Of a DNA stretch of 64,000 nt, positions 15,328 through 24,713 are shown in pieces. The DNA lies in assembly GCA_031363915.1 (NCBI GenBank), contig JANLVI010000006.1:10470-74469 (forward strand), in the 5' to 3' direction. Below the pieces are notes generated by a model. That model worked only from the letters and a program-made list of their open reading frames with translations, searched no databases and had not been told where the DNA came from. Every line of letters begins with the position of its first letter. The stretch's first letter is position 1. The position numbers were made by a program, and so were the translations under genes. The DNA comes from JANLVI01 sp031363915 (lineage in GTDB: Bacteria > Vulcanimicrobiota > Vulcanimicrobiia > Vulcanimicrobiales > Vulcanimicrobiaceae).

Positions 15328-17613
15328 ACGGAGAATTCCCACCGGTTCGTTGACGAACTTCCGCACGTCGTCTGGACGCACGACGAACACGGCGTAATCG
15401 ACTTTGCGAACCGCCACTGGTTTGCGTACACGGGACGCTCGTGGGACGATCGGCCGACGATATCGGATCTTTCACCGCTTATGCCGCTTGCGGAATTCGA
15501 ACGATTTCTCGTCGATTTCAATTCCGCAATCGGCCTCGGCATGCCGTACGAAGCCGAATTGCGCCTCAAGCGGATGGGAAGCGACGATGCGTCATATCGC
15601 TGGCACGTTATCCGCAGCGCTCCACATCGCGACGGCGAGGATCGGATCGTGCGGTGGGTTGGGAGCGCAACGGACGTCCACGACCGCAAACAAGCCGAAG
15701 CGGAGCTTCGCGCGCGCGGAGAGCTTATCACGCGCATGTTCGAGAGCACCGACGACTGTATCAAGATCCTCGACCCGCGGGGACGCTTGCTTTCGATGAA
15801 CGTTCCGGGACAACGTCTTTTGGAAATCGACGATGTGGAACCGCTGATCGGCACGCTGTGGGTGGACTTCTGGACCGGCGCCGACCGTGACGTAGCACAG
15901 CGGGCTCTCGACGCTGCGCTTGCGGGAGAGACCGGGCGGTTCCAAGGCTATTTCAAAAGCAGTAAAGGGCGACTGATGTGGTGGAACGTCGTCATTACAC
16001 CGATCTTCGGCGCCGATGGGACGGTCGAAAAACTGCTGGCGTTTTCGCGCGATATGAGCGATATGCGGACGATGAGCAATGCGCTCTCGCAGAGCGAACG
16101 ATCGCAGCAAATTCTCGCCGACTCGCTGCCCGCGATCGTGTGGTCCGCGCAGTCCGATGGAGGATTCGACTATTTTAACGAACGCTGGGCGGAGTATACC
16201 GGCGCTCTCGTTGAGGAAAGTCTGGGCGGGGCGTGGACGCGCTTCGTGCATCCCGACGACGTCGATGAGAGCCTCATCGCCTGGTCGGCTGCACGTGCGA
16301 CCGGTGAGACCTACGAACAAGAATTGCGGCTACGCCGCGGACGCGATGCGACGTATCGCTGGCACATGATTCGCGCCGTCCCGGTACGTAACGACGTCGG
16401 CGAGATCGTACGCTGGTTCGGCACGACGACCGACATCGAAGAGCGCAAATTCGCCTTCGAGCGCGAACGCGAATGGTCGAACTCGTTTCAACGCGCCTCG
16501 CTGCCGCCGTCGTTGCCGATCCTGCCCGGACTTACATTCGATGCGGTGTACGAACCGGGCTTGAGCGAAGCTCAAGTCGGCGGTGACTGGTACGATGCGC
16601 TCCGACTCTCCGATGGCCGCGTGCTCGTCTCGATCGGCGACGTCGCGGGAAGCGGCGTACATGCCGCCGTCGTCATGGGCGTCGTTCGGCAGATTTTACG
16701 CGGCATCGCGCAGGTTCACGCCGACCCCTCGCTGATGCTCGATGCGGCCGATCGCGCACTCCGTGCAGAGCACCCGGACGTTTTCGTCACCGCGTGGGTC
16801 GGCGTTCTCGATCTCGTCACCCGGACGTTATCGTACGCGTCGGCCGGTCACCCCTATCCGCTTTTGATTGCGCCGAACCTCGGTGTGCGCGAACTCGAAC
16901 ACTCCGCACTTCCGCTGGGATTACGCAAGGGGCACGACGGCATTGCGAACATGATCGAGATTCCCGATCGCGCATGGCTCGTGCTCTACACCGACGGACT
17001 GACGGAATCGACGCACGATATCGCTGCCGGGAACGCGCGTCTGCTCGAAGCCGCAAGCTCGCTCACCGATGCGAATGCCTCGTTTCTTGCCCACGCGATC
17101 GCGCGTGCCGTCATCCCAAACGGCTCGCATGATGACGTGGCAATTCTCGTCGCGCAAACCGACTATGCGCTCATCGAATCGCATATCGAACGCTGGACCT
17201 TCGATGCCGGCGACACGTCGACCGCGACGGCGGCGCGACGCGCGTTCTGCGGCTCGCTCCAAAAGCGCGGTATCCCCGCCAACATGCTGCCGAATGCCGA
17301 GTTGATCTTCGGCGAGCTCATCGGCAATGCGATCCGTCACGCGCCGGGGTTGGTCGATGTCGTGGTGGACTATAGCACCGACCAGCCCGTACTCCACGTC
17401 CTCGACCGCGGCGCGGGGTTCCGCCACATCAGCCGCCTGCCGGCCGATCCGCTCAGCGAGTCCGGCCGCGGGCTTTTTATCATCTCCTCGGTCGCCGAAG
17501 ATTTCACCGTGACCCTGCGACCCGACGGCGGAAGCCACGCCCGCGTCATCATCGCGGCGGCCTCCGTCGGCGACGCCCGGAACCGGGCCCAGGCCGAATC
17601 GTCCTTCGCCTAG
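15328..17613 (+). CDS. PAS-PAS-PAS-SpoIIE phosphatase-HATPase signalling protein (non-ATG start)
   Basis: 761 residues in the proposed form. Three PAS domains (about 1-125, 130-250 and 255-370) precede a PP2C/SpoIIE phosphatase (385-608; metal motifs GGDWYD, IGDVAGSG, LYTDGLTE, DDVAIL). A RsbW-like HATPase anti-sigma kinase follows (618-761; N-box ELIGNAIRH, GRGLFII). The first in-frame ATG (15481) lies inside PAS1. Upstream, the coding frame continues cleanly (HRFVDELPHVVWTHDEHG) to a stop at 15295 with no ATG, GTG or TTG. An ACG at 15328 sits 6 bp after GGAGG (15317-15321) and is proposed as the start; a sequence error ATG to ACG is the alternative. It probably controls a STAS anti-anti-sigma factor. 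It is a paralogue of the protein at 32321. Confidence 0.85.
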   Translation, partial: TENSHRFVDELPHVVWTHDEHGVIDFANRHWFAYTGRSWDDRPTISDLSPLMPLAEFERFLVDFNSAIGLGMPYEAELRLKRMGSDDASYRWHVIRSAPHRDGEDRIVRWVGSATDVHDRKQAEAELRARGELITRMFESTDDCIKILDPRGRLLSMNVPGQRLLEIDDVEPLIGTLWVDFWTGADRDVAQRALDAALAGETGRFQGYFKSSKGRLMWWNVVITPIFGADGTVEKLLAFSRDMSDMRTMSNALSQSERSQQILADSLPAIVWSAQSDGGFDYFNERWAEYTGALVEESLGGAWTRFVHPDDVDESLIAWSAARATGETYEQELRLRRGRDATYRWHMIRAVPVRNDVGEIVRWFGTTTDIEERKFAFEREREWSNSFQRASLPPSLPILPGLTFDAVYEPGLSEAQVGGDWYDALRLSDGRVLVSIGDVAGSGVHAAVVMGVVRQILRGIAQVHADPSLMLDAADRALRAEHPDVFVTAWVGVLDLVTRTLSYASAGHPYPLLIAPNLGVRELEHSALPLGLRKGHDGIANMIEIPDRAWLVLYTDGLTESTHDIAAGNARLLEAASSLTDANASFLAHAIARAVIPNGSHDDVAILVAQTDYALIESHIERWTFDAGDTSTATAARRAFCGSLQKRGIPANMLPNAELIFGELIGNAIRHAPGLVDVVVDYSTDQPVLHVLDRGAGFRHISRLPADPLSESGRGLFIISSVAEDFTVTLRPDGGSHARVIIAAASVGDARNRAQAESSFA

Positions 17614-17658
17614 TCGCCCTTGGGGAATCTCGTGCCGCTTGCACGAATCAAAAGATCG

Positions 17659-18810
17659 ATGTTTCGCTATTTAACGGCCGGTGAATCTCATGGGCCTGCC
17701 CTCGTTGGTATCCTCGATGGAATCCCCGCCCATTTGAGACTCGATGTCGCGCGGATCGATGCTGCGCTGCGTGCCCGCCAGGGCGGCTACGGCCGCGGCA
17801 ACCGGATGAAGATCGAGACCGACCAGGTTGAGTTTCTCGCTGGTTTGCGCGGCTCGGTGACGCTGGGCTCGCCACTGGCCATCGTCGTGCGGAACAAAGA
17901 TCACGCCAACGTGCGGGATTTGATGGACCCGCTCACCGGCGGCGGCGAACCGCTGACGAACCCGCGCCCCGGCCATGCTGACTACGCGGGAGCGATCAAA
18001 TATCGCGAGCGCGACCTGCGCAACATTCTGGAGCGTGCGAGCGCTCGCGAAACCGCGATGCGCGTTGCAATCGGCGCGATTTGCGCGCAGTTTCTCGAGC
18101 AGCTCGGGATTCACACCACCTCGCATACCTCGCGCATCGGGCCGGTTGCGGCCCCGTCGCTCGCGAACATCGACTTGGTCTTCGTGAACGAGAGCGACGT
18201 TCGGTGCCCCGATCCCGTGGCCTCGCAAGCGATGATCGACGCAATCGATGCGGCGAAGAAAGCCGGCGATACACTCGGCGGTCAGTTTACGATTACGATC
18301 ACCGGCGTCCCCGCGGGCGTCGGCAGCAACCGTCAACCTGATACGCGACTCGACGGCTTGATCGCCGGTGCCCTCATGGCGATGCAGACCGTGAAAGCAG
18401 TGGAAGTCGGGATCGGTTCAGACGTCGGCTCGCTGCCGGGCTCGGAGGCCCACGATACGTTCGCCTACGAAGGCAACGAACTGGTGCGCGGTTCCAATCG
18501 TGCGGGCGGTATCGAAGGCGGGATGTCCAACGGACAAACGATCACCCTGCGCGTGAGCGTCAAACCGATTCCCACGTTGATGAAGGCGCTGCCGTCGGTC
18601 AATTTGCATGAAGGCGTCGACGCACCGGCATCGATCGTGCGAAGCGACGTCTGCGTGGTGCCGGCGGCGGGGCTCGTCGGCGAGGCGATGGTGCGTATCG
18701 CGCTCATGGGTCCGATTCTCGAGAAGTTCGGCGGCGACTCGATGGAGGAGACGCGCGATAATTTCGAACGCGCCGTTGCGGCGAACCCCTTCAAGCCGGC
18801 GCATCGGTGA
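17659..18810 (+). CDS. aroC: Chorismate synthase
   Basis: FMN-dependent lyase that converts 5-enolpyruvylshikimate 3-phosphate to chorismate. It has 383 residues from the ATG at 17659 (MFRYLTAGESHGPAL), where family similarity begins; an in-frame TTG at 17620 would add 13 unrelated residues. Signature segments are visible: GESHGPALVGILDG, GHADYAGAIKYRERDLRNILERASARETA and the C-terminal SDVCVVPAAG. The stop overlaps the GTG start of aroK by 4 bp, so aroC-aroK-aroB is a translationally coupled operon. Confidence 0.97.
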   Translation: MFRYLTAGESHGPALVGILDGIPAHLRLDVARIDAALRARQGGYGRGNRMKIETDQVEFLAGLRGSVTLGSPLAIVVRNKDHANVRDLMDPLTGGGEPLTNPRPGHADYAGAIKYRERDLRNILERASARETAMRVAIGAICAQFLEQLGIHTTSHTSRIGPVAAPSLANIDLVFVNESDVRCPDPVASQAMIDAIDAAKKAGDTLGGQFTITITGVPAGVGSNRQPDTRLDGLIAGALMAMQTVKAVEVGIGSDVGSLPGSEAHDTFAYEGNELVRGSNRAGGIEGGMSNGQTITLRVSVKPIPTLMKALPSVNLHEGVDAPASIVRSDVCVVPAAGLVGEAMVRIALMGPILEKFGGDSMEETRDNFERAVAANPFKPAHR

Positions 18811-19307
18811 GTCGGCCGATCGCACTCATCGGGTTTATGGCAGCGGGCAAAACGACGATCGGACGACGGCTGGCGAAGTTGCTCGCGCGCGAGTTCGTCG
18901 ACACCGACGCCGTTATCACGGCAAAATACGGCCCGATTCCGCAGATTTTCGCAACGCAAGGCGAAGCGACGTTCCGCCGCTACGAGTGTGATGTCGTCGC
19001 CGAGGTCTTGGTGGGCGAGCGCGTGGTCTCGCTCGGCGGCGGTGCGGTCACGTACGCTCCGACGCGCGCACTCGTCGCCGAACGCGCGTACCGCGTGTTC
19101 ATCGAGACGACACCTGCTTTCACGCTCGAACGATTGAAAAACGCGCGCGCCGCGCGCCCCATCGCCGGCGATACGCCGACCGTCGAATCGCTCGCGGCGA
19201 TCTTTGCCGAGCGCTTACCATTCTATCGTGATGCGGATCTGACGATCAACGGCGACGGGCGCACCAGCACTGCCGTCGCGCGCGAACTCGCGGATCTCTT
19301 AGCATGA
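18807..19307 (+). CDS. aroK: Shikimate kinase
   Basis: Phosphorylates shikimate at the 3-hydroxyl. The 166-residue length is typical. The P-loop GFMAAGKT is at residues 9-16, shikimate-binding DTD at 32-34, and SLGGGAV near 73-79. The lid region carries ARPIAGD. The GTG start overlaps the aroC stop and its TGA overlaps the aroB ATG (ATGA). Confidence 0.96.
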   Translation: MSRPIALIGFMAAGKTTIGRRLAKLLAREFVDTDAVITAKYGPIPQIFATQGEATFRRYECDVVAEVLVGERVVSLGGGAVTYAPTRALVAERAYRVFIETTPAFTLERLKNARAARPIAGDTPTVESLAAIFAERLPFYRDADLTINGDGRTSTAVARELADLLA

Positions 19308-20377
19308 CGCGCCTGGAAGAACTCGGCTACCCCGTCATCGTCGGAGGCAACGTCGTAAAAGAAGTCGTGGCGGTCGTTGCGGAGCGCGGCTTCACGCGCG
19401 TTGCAATCGTGTGCGATAAAAACGTCGAGGCAATCGCACGGCGTATCGGGCGCGCGATCAAAGGCCAATTAGGCGTCGTCCCCTTTGCGCTCGGCGAGCG
19501 TCGTAAGACGCTCGCAACCGTTGGTAAAGTTCTCGACGCGCTAGCGGAGCTCGGTGCCGACCGGCGGACGCTCGTCATCGGGGTCGGCGGCGGGGTCGGC
19601 GGCGATCTCTTCGGTTTTGCTGCCTCGATTTACATGCGCGGCGTTCCGTATCTGAACGTCGCGACCTCACTCGTCTCGATGGTCGATGCCTCGGTCGGCG
19701 GAAAGACCGGCGTCGATCTTGCTGCCGGAAAAAATCTGGCCGGAACGTTCAAAGACCCGGTCGCCGTCGTCGCCGACATCGACGCACTCGCCACGCTGCC
19801 CGAACGCTTCTTGCGCGAAGGGCTCGCCGAACTCGTCAAACACGGGATCATCGAGGGGAACGATGCGTTCGACTCGCTCGAAACGCTCGCGCCGCATCCG
19901 CTGCGCAAGTGGCCTTGGGAGACGGTCGTCGCAGAGTCTATCCGCATCAAGGCGATGTACGTCAACGACGATCGCTTCGAGGCCGGCGCGCGCGAAGTCC
20001 TCAATCTCGGCCATACGGTCGGTCACGCGATCGAGCGGGCGAGCGATTTCCGGATCACGCACGGTAATGCCGTCTCGATCGGGCTGCGCGCGGCGGGTTT
20101 ACTCGCGATGCGAACCAAGCGCTTTTCGACGCGCGATCATTTACGCGTGCTCTCGCTGCTCGCACTCCTGCGCTTACCGCTGCACGTCGAGAATATCGAT
20201 GTTGGTGAGATCGTCGATGCGATGGGCTCAGATAAGAAGAAGCGCGACGGTGCGCTGCGATTCGTCTTACCGCGTAGCATCGGCGATGTCGAGTTCGGCG
20301 TGAGCGTCCCCGCAGCGACCATTCGCTCCGTAATCGCGCGCTGTACGCATCTTCCCGGAGATCGCGAATTCCGCTAG
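19304..20377 (+). CDS. aroB: 3-dehydroquinate synthase
   Basis: NAD-dependent, metal-dependent cyclisation of DAHP to 3-dehydroquinate, the step after AroF. It has 357 residues. The NAD-binding GVGGGVGGDLFGFAAS, SMVDASVGGKTGVD, the active-site EGLAELVKHGI and the metal site NLGHTVGHAIE are all present. It overlaps aroK by 4 bp. The 3' end overlaps the proposed start of priA. Confidence 0.97.
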   Translation: MTRLEELGYPVIVGGNVVKEVVAVVAERGFTRVAIVCDKNVEAIARRIGRAIKGQLGVVPFALGERRKTLATVGKVLDALAELGADRRTLVIGVGGGVGGDLFGFAASIYMRGVPYLNVATSLVSMVDASVGGKTGVDLAAGKNLAGTFKDPVAVVADIDALATLPERFLREGLAELVKHGIIEGNDAFDSLETLAPHPLRKWPWETVVAESIRIKAMYVNDDRFEAGAREVLNLGHTVGHAIERASDFRITHGNAVSIGLRAAGLLAMRTKRFSTRDHLRVLSLLALLRLPLHVENIDVGEIVDAMGSDKKKRDGALRFVLPRSIGDVEFGVSVPAATIRSVIARCTHLPGDREFR

Positions 20378-22752
20378 TCGTCGACGTCCTCGTTCAACTT
20401 AAAACCGCTCGTTTCGATCGTCCGCTCACCTATCTTGTCCCAGCGGGCATGGCCCTCGTCATCGGTGACGTCGTCCGTGTCCCGTTCGGTCCGCGCGAAG
20501 CTTATGCATACGTCGTAACGAGCGTGCGCGAGCTTCCCAATCCACCGGCAAATCTGCGCCCGATCGCATCGAGGGCAACGACCCCGCGCGCCTTCGATTC
20601 AACGGGACTGGCACTCGCGCAGTGGGTCGCAGAATACTATCTCGGTTCGCTTGGCGAGGCACTCTCGGCCGTCGTCCTGGGCGGCGCGGTCCCGCGCGCG
20701 GTCGATCGATTCGTGCCGGTTAGCGAAACCCCACCGAAAACGGCAAACGTACCGGATCGCCTGTTGCGGCTCATCTGGAACGATCTGCGCGAAGGCTTTA
20801 GCCTCGAGGGTTTCTTACGCCATTCTGATGCGCGGCGCGCCGGTGACCGGCGTACGCTGCTCGGCTATTTGCAGACGCTCACCCGCAGCGGCGATCTCGT
20901 TCGGCGGCGCGTTTTCGGCGGCGCGCGCACGAAGACGACGCTGGTGCGCACGCTCGTGCCCGGCAGCGGGGAGATCGGCGGTAAGAAAGCCGCCGCACTC
21001 GTTACGTTCGTGAGCGAGTCGGGGAGGGTGCGCAGGCCCGATGCGCTACTCGCCGGCTTTTCGAATGCCGTCATCGCGCGGGCCATCAAAACGGGTGCCG
21101 TGCGAGAAGAGCAGCGGCCGGTGAGCATCGAGCGCGATGCCCGCGTCCGGTTGCCGCCGTTCGCAGCGACCGCCGAACAAGCAGAAGCCATCGATGCGAT
21201 TGCCGCTGCACTCGATGCGGGCGGCTACGAGCAGTTTTTGCTGCATGGAATTACCGGAAGCGGGAAGACGTTCGTCTATATCAGCGCGATCGCGAAGGTT
21301 TTGGCCGCGGGCGGGCGAGCTATCGTGCTCGTGCCGGAGATTTCGCTTACGCCGCAAACCGCACGTCGCTTCGAGAATGCCTTTGGCAATCGTGTCGCCG
21401 TCCTGCACTCCGCGCTCTCGGACCGCGAGCGCTTCGATGCGTGGCAGGCTGCAGCGCGCGGCGAGATTGCCGTCGTCGTCGGAGCGCGCAGTGCGATCTT
21501 CGCCCCGCTCGCCGACGTGCGCCTCGTCGTCGTCGACGAAGCGCACGAAACGTCGTACAAACAGGACACCGCACCGCGCTATCATGCGGTGAGCGTCGCC
21601 CGCGAACGGATGCGGCTGGCCGGTGGCGTCGTCGTGCTCGGAAGCGCGACGCCCTCCGTTGACGACTACGCCCGCGCGCGCGCCGGACGATTTCCGCTCT
21701 TACGTTTGCGTAAGCGCGCGACCGCGATGCCGCTGCCGCAAACGCGCGTCGTCGATATGGCCGCGGAACTCGAAGCGGGCAATCGGCGCATATTTTCCAG
21801 CGCCCTGGTCGAGGCGATGACGGCGCGCATCGAACGCGGCGAGAAGACCGTGCTCTTCGTCAACCGGCGCGGCAGCGGTGGGTTCATCTTATGTCGCGCG
21901 TGCGGCTACGTCCCAAATTGTCTACGCTGTTCGACCTCGCTTGCCGCGCACCGCAGCGAGGGACTGCTGCGCTGTCACTACTGCGATGCCCAAACCGCGA
22001 TCCCCGAGCTCTGTCCGCAGTGCGGTGCCGGTCCCATCCGCGAATTCGGCGTCGGTACCGAACGCGTGGTGACCGATGTCGAACGCCTCTTCCCGGGCGC
22101 GCACGTCCTGCGGATGGATAGCGATACGACGACGCGCGTCGGCGATCACGCGCGTATTCTCGATGCCTTCGAAGCCGAGGGCGACGTTCTCGTCGGTACG
22201 CAGATGGTTGCAAAGGGATTGGATTTTGCGGGCGTGACGCTCGTCGGCGTCATTGCCGCCGACATCGGCCTACATATTGCCGACTATCGCGCGGCGGAAC
22301 GGACGTTCGGGCTCATCACGCAAGTGAGCGGTCGTAGCGGTCGTGCCGTGCTCGGCGAGGCGATCGTTCAGACGTACTCGCCGACGCATCCGGCGATCGT
22401 CTTCGCCGCGCAGCACGACTACGACGGTTTTGCGGAGGTGGAATTGCGCGACCGCAAGATCACGGGCTATCCGCCGTATTCGCACCTCGTCTATCTTGGC
22501 GTGATCGGTCGCGACCAAGCGCAGACCGAGACGGCGGTTGAGGCGTACGCGTCCCGCTTGCGGGCTGAACCGGCGTGGACGACCCTCGGTCCCGCGCCCT
22601 ATCCCATCGCAAAACTCAACAACGAGTGGCGATACCGGATCGCGCTGCGCAGCAAGGACCTCGCGCCCGTGCGCGCCTTCCTGCGGGAAAGCATCGTGCC
22701 GCTGGCCCGGGCAGACTCCACGACGCGTCTCGTAATAAACGTCGACCCATAG
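20368..22752 (+). CDS. priA: Primosomal replication-restart helicase PriA (non-ATG start)
   Basis: 3'-5' helicase that reloads the replisome at stalled forks. The first in-frame ATG (20449) starts inside the N-terminal DNA-binding domain. Upstream the frame still reads PriA sequence (VDVLVQLKTARFDRPLTYLVP) but holds no ATG, GTG or TTG. An ATT at 20368 lies 7 bp after GGAG (20357-20360) and is proposed as the start (794 residues); a CTG at 20341 is another option. Walker A GITGSGKT, the helicase motif DEAH in VVDEAHETSYKQ and eight zinc-binding cysteines (CRACGYVPNCLRC, CHYC, CPQC) are intact. It overlaps aroB by 10 bp. Confidence 0.92.
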   Translation: MPLVVDVLVQLKTARFDRPLTYLVPAGMALVIGDVVRVPFGPREAYAYVVTSVRELPNPPANLRPIASRATTPRAFDSTGLALAQWVAEYYLGSLGEALSAVVLGGAVPRAVDRFVPVSETPPKTANVPDRLLRLIWNDLREGFSLEGFLRHSDARRAGDRRTLLGYLQTLTRSGDLVRRRVFGGARTKTTLVRTLVPGSGEIGGKKAAALVTFVSESGRVRRPDALLAGFSNAVIARAIKTGAVREEQRPVSIERDARVRLPPFAATAEQAEAIDAIAAALDAGGYEQFLLHGITGSGKTFVYISAIAKVLAAGGRAIVLVPEISLTPQTARRFENAFGNRVAVLHSALSDRERFDAWQAAARGEIAVVVGARSAIFAPLADVRLVVVDEAHETSYKQDTAPRYHAVSVARERMRLAGGVVVLGSATPSVDDYARARAGRFPLLRLRKRATAMPLPQTRVVDMAAELEAGNRRIFSSALVEAMTARIERGEKTVLFVNRRGSGGFILCRACGYVPNCLRCSTSLAAHRSEGLLRCHYCDAQTAIPELCPQCGAGPIREFGVGTERVVTDVERLFPGAHVLRMDSDTTTRVGDHARILDAFEAEGDVLVGTQMVAKGLDFAGVTLVGVIAADIGLHIADYRAAERTFGLITQVSGRSGRAVLGEAIVQTYSPTHPAIVFAAQHDYDGFAEVELRDRKITGYPPYSHLVYLGVIGRDQAQTETAVEAYASRLRAEPAWTTLGPAPYPIAKLNNEWRYRIALRSKDLAPVRAFLRESIVPLARADSTTRLVINVDP

Positions 22753-22773
22753 GCGGGGCATGGGGCCCGTCGA

Positions 22774-23040
22774 ATGCACATCGGCATGGCATGGATCAAA
22801 ATGATCGGTCAAATGGCGATCGGTCTTGCGGCAACAGAGCTGAAGAAGCCCGAGAACCAAGAACGGCTGCGCAAGGCGGCAAACGACATCGCCGGCGCGA
22901 TCAAAGACCCTGCAACGCAGAAGCAACTCGCCGATACCGCAAAAACCGTTTCAGGCGAGGTCGCACGCACGCTCGGGAAACGCGTCGGCTCGATCAAAGA
23001 GGCCATCAACATCCTTCGGGAGTCGAAGAAGCCGGAGTAA
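22774..23040 (+). CDS. Small helical protein upstream of phaC
   Basis: 88 residues, strongly helical: a short amphipathic N-terminus (MAWIKMIGQMAIGLAATEL) followed by charged helices rich in Ala, Lys and Glu (KKPENQERLRKAANDIAGAI, then TLGKRVGSIKEAINILRES). It is 5 bp upstream of phaC. A role on the polyhydroxyalkanoate granule, like a phasin or activator, is suggested only by position and composition. No family recognised. Confidence 0.6.
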   Translation: MHIGMAWIKMIGQMAIGLAATELKKPENQERLRKAANDIAGAIKDPATQKQLADTAKTVSGEVARTLGKRVGSIKEAINILRESKKPE

Positions 23041-23045
23041 GCACG

Positions 23046-24713
23046 ATGAACACGTTCGACCCGTTCAACGTCACCAAAGTCTCGCTCGACATTTGGAAAG
23101 CGATGCTCGCGCAACCCGCCTCGCTCTTCGATGGGCAAGCTGGTTTCATGCGACGCTGGATGGAGCTTGTCGATCAATCGTTCTCGCGCGCCTCGGGCCA
23201 GCCCGCGCCCGACCTCGTCGCGCCGCCGAAAGGCGATAAACGTTTCGCCGATCCCGCATGGACGGAGAACCCGACGCTCGATGCGATGAAACAAGCATAC
23301 TTGATCGCGACCGAGACGACGATGGGCATGCTCTCGGGAGTCTCCGGCGTCGATCCGGCGACGGTGCGCCGCGCACAATTCTTCGCAAAACAATTCACGG
23401 ATGCGATCAGCCCCTCGAATTTCGCCTGGGTCAATCCCGTCGTCGTACAAGAGACGATTCGAACCGGCGGCCAGAATTTGGTCAAAGGCATGCAGAATTT
23501 GCTGCAGGACATCAACGAGAACGAAGGCCGCGTCGCGCTCGTCGATACGAGCGCGTTCGAAGTCGGCAAAAATATTGCGACGAGCGAAGGTACCGTCGTC
23601 TTCCGCAACGAGCTGATCGAACTGATTCAGTATGCGCCGCTCACGGAGAGCGTGCACGAAACGCCGCTCGTAATCGTACCGCCCTGGATCAATAAATTCT
23701 ATATCCTCGACTTGCAACCCGAAAACAGCCTCATCAAATACGCGGTCGAACAGGGAATCACGACCTTCGTCGTTTCGTGGCGTAATCCGGATGCATCGCT
23801 ATCCGACTTCGGTATGGACGACTATCTGGAACTCGGCGCACACACCGCGTGCCGGGTCGCCAAGGCCATCGCCGGCTCCGACCAAGTTAACGTGATCGGC
23901 TACTGCATCGGCGGCACGCTCGTCTCGATGCTGCTCTCGTATCTTGCGAAGACCGACGAATCGCTGGTCAACGCGGCGACGTTCTTCGCCTCGCTTACCG
24001 ACTTCTCGGATCCCGGCGAGATCATCAACTTCCTGGGCGACGGCGCGATCGAGCTCATCGAGCAGAAGATGCAAGAAAAAGGCTATCTCACGGGGCGCGA
24101 GATGGGCGATACCTTCAACATGCTGCGCGCGAACGACCTCATTTGGTCGGTCGCCATTAACCGGTATCTGCTCGGCAAAGATGCGCCCGCATTCGATCTG
24201 CTCTATTGGAATCAAGACGCGACGCGCATGCCGCTCAAGATGCACTCGTTCTACCTGCGCGAGATGTATCTTGCGAACAAACTGGTCGAGCCCGATGCGA
24301 TCGTGATGAACGACGTGCCGATCGATCTTGGCGATATTCGTAACGATTGCTACATCGTTGCGACGCAAGAAGACCATATCGCACCTTGGCGTTCGGTCTA
24401 TCGGCTCACCCAAAACGTCCGTGGCAAAACACGTTTTCGGTTGGGCCATTCGGGACATATCGCGGGTATAATCAATCCGCCGGCCAAGAACAAAGGCTTC
24501 TGGTACGGTCGCGAGGGCGACGCGTCAACGATCAACCCGCCCGATCCCGACGTGTGGATCGAGTCGGCGCCCAAGCATGATGGTTCCTGGTGGTCTGATT
24601 GGTCGGCGTGGATACAAGAACGCTCCGGCGCTCTCGTTCCGGCTCGCAACACGGGATCGCACTCAACGTATCCGGCGCTTACGTCCGCGCCGGGCACCTA
24701 CGTTCGCGAATAA
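23046..24713 (+). CDS. phaC: Class I polyhydroxyalkanoate synthase
   Basis: Polymerises 3-hydroxyacyl-CoA into the carbon-storage polyester. It has 555 residues, the size of single-subunit class I/II enzymes. The alpha/beta hydrolase core has the modified lipase box GYCIGG with the nucleophile Cys287. The C-terminal His lies in GHSGHIAGIINPP and the acid in the TQEDHIAPW region. The N-terminal ~190 residues form the family's helical domain (FDGQAGFMRRWMELVDQSF). No phaA, phaB or phaE is nearby. The start (ATG 23046) is supported by the spacing from the upstream small gene; the frame is open further upstream but not coding. Confidence 0.95.
   Translation: MNTFDPFNVTKVSLDIWKAMLAQPASLFDGQAGFMRRWMELVDQSFSRASGQPAPDLVAPPKGDKRFADPAWTENPTLDAMKQAYLIATETTMGMLSGVSGVDPATVRRAQFFAKQFTDAISPSNFAWVNPVVVQETIRTGGQNLVKGMQNLLQDINENEGRVALVDTSAFEVGKNIATSEGTVVFRNELIELIQYAPLTESVHETPLVIVPPWINKFYILDLQPENSLIKYAVEQGITTFVVSWRNPDASLSDFGMDDYLELGAHTACRVAKAIAGSDQVNVIGYCIGGTLVSMLLSYLAKTDESLVNAATFFASLTDFSDPGEIINFLGDGAIELIEQKMQEKGYLTGREMGDTFNMLRANDLIWSVAINRYLLGKDAPAFDLLYWNQDATRMPLKMHSFYLREMYLANKLVEPDAIVMNDVPIDLGDIRNDCYIVATQEDHIAPWRSVYRLTQNVRGKTRFRLGHSGHIAGIINPPAKNKGFWYGREGDASTINPPDPDVWIESAPKHDGSWWSDWSAWIQERSGALVPARNTGSHSTYPALTSAPGTYVRE

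Noticed and set aside
22575..24713. 712-codon extended frame for phaC
   Set aside because: The upstream part overlaps priA and the small gene in other frames; PHA synthase sequence starts at 23046.
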